Assembly: GCA_036346265.1 (NCBI GenBank)
Contig: CM070686.1
Coordinates: 1,054,001 to 1,118,000, forward strand
Length of the DNA stretch: 64,000 nt
Direction of reading: 5' to 3'
Source: Melocanna baccifera
Taxonomy: Eukaryota > Streptophyta > Magnoliopsida > Poales > Poaceae
The position numbers and the translations under genes are program-made. A model generated the notes under the pieces. That model made no database searches. It saw only the letters and a list, made by a program, of their open reading frames with translations, and was not told where the DNA came from. Positions 57,635-64,000 of this stretch are shown in pieces (the stretch's first letter is position 1; every line of letters starts with the position of its first letter).

Positions 57635-58367
57635 TAGTCCTCTGCATTGCACAATTACAAGCACAATCACTCACAAGTACACAACAATGAACAGCCAGAG
57701 TCAGCCCTGTCCTTGGGAGAACGAGGTTACACTGTTGAAAGTCCTTGGTAGAATGGCGTGGCCGGCCACTGCTGAAAGGGCCCCCCGGCTTGTGCCCGGA
57801 AATGAGGGCGGCACCCCGGCAGCTACGGGACTCAGCGTGCTCCATGGCATGCTACTGGCAAGCAAGAGTGAATAATGAGTAGTTTAAAAGGTTTTAGCTT
57901 GCTGATCAAGAACAGCCTCCTTGCCCTTGGGACTGAAGAGAAGCAGCAGCAGCAGCAAAGGGGAGGAGACGAGGGAGAACAAATAAAGGGAGAAGAGAAC
58001 ACGAGCAGAGGTTCAGTGGGTGAGTGGCACTCCCCTCCCTCCTGTTCACACGAAGATGAGGAGAGGAGAGGAGCTCGAGCCCCCACTCACATGGAAAAAC
58101 TCTGCCACTCTCCCTACTACAAGTACCCTTGGTTGCGAATTCGATCAGACCTAGATTAACTCGTCAAAACGCTCCTGCACTCACTCCGTCACTCCTGCAC
58201 AGCGGCTAACGCGTTGCCAGTTTGCGACGGCCATCAGGTCGAAAACGATCAAAGAACGATGGAAAAGACGGGAAAAGCCCGCACCGCACGCAGCAAACGC
58301 CGTGCCAAGTAAATACGGGCCGCGCTGGCATCGCATCCCAATGCCCAACGCGCCAACACCCAAACGC
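57635..58367. other. upstream region of the trihelix gene
   Basis: It contains a short CAG run near 57944-57957 and open frames without known domains (57875-58159 +). The promoter probably lies in 58100-58370. No clear TATA box was found. Confidence 0.35.
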
Positions 58368-58388
58368 CTTAGCTTAGCTTAGCTTAGC
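58368..58388 (+). repeat. (CTTAG)4 pentanucleotide repeat in the trihelix leader
   Basis: Four perfect CTTAG units lie 18 bp before the start codon at 58406. Confidence 0.9.
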
Positions 58389-58405
58389 TCTACAGCCAGC
58401 CAGCC

Positions 58406-60099
58406 ATGTCGGCCTCCTCCGACCCCTCGCCCTCCTCCTCCTCCGCCTCCCCGCTCGCCCTCCTACGCCCGCACCAGCACCTCACTACGCCCTCCCCGGC
58501 CTCCGCGCCCGCGCCGCCGCCGCCGTCTCCGGCGTCCGCGCCCCGGGACTACCGCAAGGGCAACTGGACGCTCCACGAGACGCTCATCCTCATCACCGCC
58601 AAGCGCCTCGATGATGACCGCCGGGCTGGTGGGGGAGGTGGCGGCGTGGCCGTGGCGGGCGCTGCGGGGTCGCCGCTGACGCCGAGGTCGGCGGAGCAGC
58701 GGTGGAAGTGGGTGGAGAACTACTGCTGGAAGAACGGCTGCCTCCGCAGCCAGAACCAGTGCAACGACAAGTGGGACAACCTCCTCCGCGACTACAAGAA
58801 GGTCCGCGACTACGAGACCCGCGCCGCCGCGGGCGCCGGAGGCGCAGGCGCCCCCGGGGCCCTCCCGTCCTACTGGACCATGGAGCGGAACGAGCGCAAG
58901 GACCACAACCTCCCCACCAACCTCGCGCGCGAGGTGTACGACGCGCTCTCCGACGTGCTCTCCCGCCGCGCCGCGCGCCGCGGGGGAGCGGCGATCGCTC
59001 CCACTCCTCCACCTCCTCTCGCGCTGCAGCCGCCACCGCCTCCTCCGCCACCCTCCCCGCCGAAGCCTCTTCTCGCGCAGCCTCATCCTCTGCCTCCGCC
59101 GCTGCCGCTGCCCCCGGCCGTGGCGCCGCCGGCGACGTCCGTTTCCGGTAATGGTCGGTGCGCGTCCGTACTTGATACTGGCAGCTGTTATGTCTATATC
59201 TATCCACCCATTTACTGTTCTTTAACTGACACGTGGGGCCGCTGATTGCAATGAGCTTAGCATTTAATAAGCCGCGCGTTATGATTGGCCGGTATCAGAT
59301 ACTTGCGTAGAGTTGAGTTGGCGTAATTATTTACCTCTGCGGGGGTTGCTTTTACCGTGGGTTCTGCCGTGGGGTGGTAGCGGTAATAATGGCGCAGCTT
59401 ATGCATGGGAAAAAGTTGGTGGCGAATCCAGCTATTTTATGGGGGTTTAATTGAAAATTTATTGCATATATTGCTCTCTCATCTACCACTATAACCGCCC
59501 CTGCATCTCGTAAAGAAACAAAGGTTGCAATCACTTTTTAAAGGGCTCGGCAAAATCCATTCGTAAAGCCTGAAAGCTTGGAGCAACTGCGCACGCATGC
59601 AAGGAAGCACCTTTTGTTTTGTTTTCCTATTCGCGTAGTTTAATTTGTACTGCTACGTTGTATCTATCTATCTGCCGGTTGTTTTTATCCTAGTTGTGGA
59701 GTAGTGTGCATTGATCTCAAGCAGCTCACACATGCACACCTTGTGATCGGCTAAGTGCTGTCGTGATCTTTTGATGTAGCTGAGGAGCTGACCGGCTCGT
59801 CGGAGTCCGGGGAGGACGGCTCGGGCGGCGGGCCGAAGCGGCGCCGGCTGAACCGGCTGGGGTCGAGCGTGGTGCGCAGCGCGACCGTGCTGGCTCGCAC
59901 CATGGTGGCGTGCGAGGAGAAGAGGGAGCGGCGGCACAGGGAGCTCCTGGAGCTGGAGGAGCGCCGGCTGCGGCTCGAGGAGGAGCGCACCGAGGTGCGG
60001 CGCCAGGGCTTCGCGGGGCTCATCTCGGCCGTGAACAGCCTCTCGAGCGCCATCCACGCGCTCGTCTCCGACCACCGGAGCGGCGACTCCTCCAGGTGA
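58406..60099 (+). CDS. trihelix (SANT/Myb-like) transcription factor, ASR3-like
   Basis: Two exons, 58406-59147 and 59780-60099, join in phase 1 to 353 aa. A Ser/Pro/Ala-rich head is followed by a trihelix DNA-binding domain, about residues 49-135. It starts RKGNWTLHETLILITAKRLD and has Trp at 54, 100, 102 and 123 (QNQCNDKWDNLLRDYKKV); a Gly-rich insert (75-90) separates helices 1 and 2. A conserved SYWTMERNERKDHNLPTNL block follows (155-173), then a Pro-rich linker (198-242). After that come an NLS-like KRRR (267-270) and a C-terminal coiled coil (about 288-325; EEKRERRHRELLELEERRLR). This layout fits GT-family repressors such as Arabidopsis ASR3. It probably binds DNA in the nucleus as a dimer. 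The start is supported by GCCATGTC and by the end of the leader repeat. Confidence 0.9.
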
Positions 60100-60559
60100 T
60101 CCATCATCCATGAAGCCGGCAGAGCTCGACCGAACAGGGCCGATCGAGTAATGCAAAACTCAAAGACGAGTTAAATAATGGTAATTGTTGGGAGGGGGAG
60201 GTTGCGCCCAAAAATTTTATTGGGGGTGCATCGCATCGCATCGGTGCATGGATGGATCGATGCATGTTTTTCATTTTTCCCTGGGCTTTTCTGTGCATCG
60301 CATCAATCCTATTACGATGATCGCGCTGCCGTTGTGTTGCATTTCTCGGGTTCTGAGTTTGTCGAGGACGGTGATCATTAGGGCAAGGCAGACGTGTGCT
60401 CTCCGGCCGTGGGGCGTCCTCTCTCTTCTCCTGCACTGCAAAACTCCACTGCCTCTGCAATTGCTTTGCATTGCTCTCTCTGTATTGGATGACTCAAAGA
60501 TCGTGCTTGCATGGAGTCCCGCTTTTGCCCTCGTGTGTATGTATACGTGTGTATCTAGG
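60100..60559 (+). other. 3' UTR of the trihelix gene
   Basis: GC-moderate, non-coding sequence. It contains a repeated GCATCGCATC motif near 60230 and 60295. Open frames here are short and do not resemble proteins. Confidence 0.45.
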
Positions 60560-62575
60560 ACTGTTGAAACTTTTTTTAAATTTTAGCCCCCTAACACCTT
60601 TTTTGCAAAAATGATCATTTTCCCAAGCTTAAAAGACACGTTAGACAACACATATCAACTACCACGCCGAGTAGCTTGGCAGGAGGCAAGCCGCACGGCA
60701 TGGCAAGTTGGCGCGGGTGGTGGTGACGCGACGTGGTAGGTGGTCGGCCCAAGGTGCTGTCGAGCCGCCCCTGCTCGGCAGGCAGTCGGGCAAGTGGGCA
60801 AGGCAGGACGAGGGGGTAGGGGTAGCCAAAACAAACTAGTTGGATCAGTTCAAAATTGCTTTAATTATATTTGTTGATTTAGATTTTGCTTTAGCTCGAC
60901 TCATTAGCTCGCTTCTAAAAAGCTTTCAAATTATACATAATTTTTTTTAAGGAGGTGCAAGGAGGTTCGGAGGAGCAGATGAACCACTATCATAACTCAC
61001 TGTGTTAAATAGTAAAGATATGTTATTGCAAATAGTTGTCGTAATAGCCCGTGTGTAGACTGACAGAACAGTTCACAATGAATGTGTGAATTACATGGCG
61101 CGTGGGATTTTATTAGATGTGTATGTTTGCCTTAGTACTTATACGCTACAAATAGCAATATACACAAACCATCAATCCCAACTATAGATAAGATACATGT
61201 ACGCCATTTGAAAGCCATGGTTCTAGTCATTGTATACATTTAGATCCATTGGTGCCTTTCCCTTCTTTCTTTTATAGGCTTTAGCCCTCATGACCTAGGA
61301 CTAGTACTCGGCTTCTAATTTATGTAAGTTTGTCCCAATCGGAGATAGCCTAAAGTTCAACGGGGGCTTCGAGGATTACTGGTGCTTTGCCTTTGTCCTT
61401 TCCGCTGTCATCCGTCTTCATCTCAGAGACAACCCAACCCTAAACCATTCTTGCTGGGGGGACGGGGACGAGGGGGCACTCTACTTCCATCCTCGTCACG
61501 GAGACAGCTAGACACACAAGACACCGTAAGCACCTACACCGACTCCCCTATCCAAGACCGTGAGGTGAAATACAGCACGTACGCATCCGCGAACTACCCG
61601 CATCTCTGAAAGCATGATGAGTGGTATGATCGGACATACGATAGCTACATGATTCACCAGTATGGCATGGACTACGTGGTATCGGGCTTCACTGCAATCG
61701 ACTATGATGGATTGGAGTAGCTAGGAGGTTCATCGTCCGCATAATACGCGACGCTGGTGCTTACAATTACGGGTTTCATTTCAGTTCTACCATGTTAGTC
61801 TAACAAAACGTATTTTCCTCCACAGGATGTCATGAACTACACAGAGAACTGGGTGTGATAGATGTTCAATGAGCAAGAGATTAGGCCCAATCAATTGTAT
61901 GGTGCACCCATTCCCTCCCAGCAACCATCGTAATACGACTTGTGTGACGTATGACGCTATCCTGATAGGCTAACCTTCCTTCAGGACAAACCTCGCTACC
62001 AAATGAAGCGAATAGTGGGCAACTCTTGACTTGCTATTGCGTTCGGTGCTAGCTCTTCTGTCCTAATGAGTCAAACATAATTATGTAGTCGTTAATACTT
62101 TGTACTCGTTGTAGCAATCCTAAGTAGAATTTGTTAGTACAAAAAGCACATGTTTTTAGCAATCTTAAATCAAAGCACGTGTTTTTTATTGGTTTCCATG
62201 GGAATTCACCTAGTTACAAAACACGTGTTTTTATTGGTCTCCCCTAGCCCCTGCCCATGCGCCATTGTGCGTTCACTACCCCACCTCCTATCGAGCAGTC
62301 GGTGCTCAGCAGTGGCCTACCTAGTAGGGGTGGCTTGGCAGGCTGCTGCCAAGCAGTGTTAGCTCGGTAGCAAGGTGGGTCTATCCACTACCGAGTCTGT
62401 CGGTCATCCTTCCGCACGTCAATGCCCTGCAACACGTTGCATGCCACTTGGCTTGTCGAGTAAGGAGATGTGACAGGTGATATGTGTAGTATATTCCGCC
62501 TTTCAAGCTTAAGAAGAAATTTATTTTTATAAAAATGGATGTTCGAGAGTTAAAATTGAAAAAAGTGTTGATATA
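60560..62575. mobile_element. candidate DNA transposon with long, diverged inverted ends
   Basis: The left end (about 60560-60730) and the reverse complement of the right end (about 62575-62400) align throughout. Matches include AATTTTAGCCCCCTAACACC with AATTTTAACTCTCGAACATC, then CAAGCTT with TAAGCTT, then ACACATATCA in both, then AGCTTGGCAGGAGGCAAG with ACTCGACAAGCCAAGTGG. The internal part 61400-61960 has coding-like, broken frames, for example HDEWYDRTYDSYMIHQYGMD. I do not recognise a transposase family. A MULE-like element is possible; no target duplication is clear. Confidence 0.45.
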
Positions 62576-63442
62576 CGACCAAATGCGCGAACAGTTCGTT
62601 TTATGTGTGGAGAAGAAACAACCGGTCGTGCGAAGAGGTAGTGGTACAACCTACGTCGCAAACTCTGGTTTTCGTGCGTTCGGCGGGGACCTAGCTGGCG
62701 GCCGGGCCGGGGCATCTTTAGCGTGGATGCGTGCGTGCGTCGTGCCCAAATTTAGTAGTCCCGCTCCCGCCAGAGTTGATGCGACGCTGCTGGAAACCTC
62801 GCCAAAACCCTCGCCGCCTCGCCTCGCCTAGCTGGCGAGCTACGCCGTCGGATCCAAGATCGACGCGGCGCCGTCCTCGACCGGTCGTGAGCTGCACCGT
62901 CGTCGTCGAGCTCGCGCCGCCGGCGTGAATCCACGCCAGGGGAGAGAGAACGGAGAGAGTTTGTTTTCATAAAATGGATAAATTCATTTGAAATACAATG
63001 CTATGCATGGGTATGCACGAATCTCAAAGCACATGGGCGGTGGATGGCGTGGGTGCAGACACCCATAGGGGTCAAAATGCCTTCTCCTACCAGCAATCTA
63101 CTAATACGCACTGCAATATATGGCCGGCTTATTTTTGGTTTTGGATTTGACTTATAACCTTTTGTTTATAGTAACTAAATTTTAAATAGTATATATTTTC
63201 AAGACGAAATTTACAAATAATTGTAATAGAGATTGTACTGAGTTCAACTATACCGCTCAAAATCACATATGATTGTTTTTTTCTATATATTATCTCTCAC
63301 AAATAGTCAGAATTCAAAAACCATAAACTAAAAGCCAAAGATACAGTCTAAAAGAACCTAGTAGCATGCATATAGTGATCACGCGTGAAGCTAGGAGAAA
63401 TATTAATGTTGCAAACATATTAATACTCATATTCATAGAATA
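62576..63442. other. intergenic, GC-rich patch and AT-rich repeat
   Basis: 62700-62950 is GC-rich with frames open on both strands and no domain. 63130-63360 is an AT-rich stretch with loosely inverted ends, similar in style to 7390-7610. Confidence 0.4.
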
Positions 63443-63682
63443 CTTCCTCCTTTTTTATTAAGAAATATTTTTGATTTTTTAGATCTACAAGACAAGATTT
63501 TGACCGTTACTTTATATAACTTTATCTTATTATATAATAATAAATCTATTATTACAAAAGTATTTTTAATAATAAATTTAATAATATATTTTTATATAAT
63601 CAATCTAGATAGTTTTAATAGTAATTAAAATTTTTAAAAAATTAGCAGCACGGATTCTACACGTGATTTTGAAAAGACGGAG
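63443..63682. mobile_element. Stowaway-type MITE, diverged
   Basis: It begins CTTCCTCCTTTTTTATT and ends GAAAAGACGGAG. It is flanked by TA (63441-63442 and 63683-63684). It is 240 bp, AT-rich and non-coding. Confidence 0.7.
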
Positions 63683-63814
63683 TATGGAGAGACAGACACC
63701 CACATACGATTTTGGCTGATATATATGAAACCACTGTAGTATCTACTACAATCAATATGTAAACTCCACTTAAAAAATACTTCGTTTGATAGCTAGATTT
63801 CCTAAAAATGGTTT

Positions 63815-63886
63815 GCATACATATATATACACATATATACATACATATATATATATACAAATACATACATATATATATACAAATAC

Positions 63887-63942
<56 letters not shown>
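63815..63942. repeat. compound microsatellite (TA)n / (TACA)n
   Basis: Alternating ATAC and AT units end in about 20 uninterrupted AT pairs. The open frames through it on both strands (for example YIYIYIYI) are repeat artefacts. Confidence 0.95.
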
Positions 63943-63943
<1 letters not shown>

Positions 63944-64000
63944 AAATAGCGCGGCTATTCAATGCCTGTGCGCACGCTACGTGTAGATCTTGCTGTCTGA

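Noticed and set aside
58463..59207. Long minus-strand ORFs opposite the trihelix first exon (over 200 codons)
   Set aside because: They are shadows of a GC-rich coding exon and are Arg/Gly/Ala-rich. The plus strand has a clear trihelix domain.
63657..63986. ORFs encoding Tyr-Ile repeats at 63.7-64.0 kb
   Set aside because: They are translation of a TA/TACA microsatellite.

Overview
This is a nuclear segment of a grass (Poaceae) genome. The evidence is spliced genes with GT-AG introns, GC-rich first exons in an AT-rich background, abundant Stowaway- and Tourist-type MITEs, Ty1/copia and Ty3/gypsy debris, and a tandem pair of peroxisomal-type polyamine oxidase genes arranged like the OsPAO4/OsPAO5 pair on rice chromosome 4. 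There are no operons, CRISPR arrays, rRNA genes or prokaryotic features. The species cannot be fixed from the sequence alone.

Five host genes are well supported, all on the + strand. (1) 7914-11556: a triple CCCH zinc-finger protein of the Arabidopsis C3H17 type (704 aa, 3 exons). (2) 33665-37449 and (3) 40195-43007: two polyamine oxidases of 492 and 487 aa, each with 10 exons, with identical phases and internal exon lengths. (4) 45218-49174: an organellar adenylate kinase (274 aa, 4 exons). (5) 58406-60099: a trihelix (SANT/Myb-like) transcription factor (353 aa, 2 exons). Exon boundaries were worked out by hand, and each spliced coding length is divisible by three.

The most interesting regulatory signal is in the two polyamine oxidase leaders. 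Each carries one upstream ORF (49 and 51 codons, at 33380-33529 and 39940-40095). Their peptides share a core, DGLLxFVFxxSxPIR, although the nucleotides around them have diverged. In each leader the uORF start is the only ATG between the likely transcription start and the main start. This looks like a conserved-peptide uORF, the class reported to repress polyamine oxidase and other polyamine-metabolism mRNAs, here kept on both products of a tandem duplication.

Layout. 1-2.7 kb: copia remnant (minus strand) with a hAT-like MITE and a Stowaway MITE. 3.4-7 kb: a compound inverted-repeat element and a fold-back element. 7.6-12 kb: CCCH gene. 13-15.5 kb: 5' part of a gypsy-like element. 17.4-20.1 kb: a complete non-autonomous LTR retrotransposon with a perfect target-site duplication. 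22.5 kb: Tourist MITE. 23.9-24.6 kb: STRUBBELIG-like LRR pseudogene. 25.9-32.1 kb: truncated gypsy element (minus strand). 33.2-43 kb: polyamine oxidase pair, with an inverted gypsy LTR copy between them. 45-49.2 kb: adenylate kinase with a Stowaway MITE in intron 1 and a 256-bp triplication in intron 3. 49.6-53.4 kb: probable solo LTR. 53.9 kb: decayed tRNA-Ala. 55.2-57.6 kb: deleted copia element (minus strand). 58.4-60.1 kb: trihelix gene. 60.6-62.6 kb: an element with long inverted ends. 63.4-64 kb: MITE and microsatellite.

The genes do not form one pathway. The two polyamine oxidases probably act together in peroxisomal spermine/spermidine back-conversion; the others are independent housekeeping or regulatory genes.
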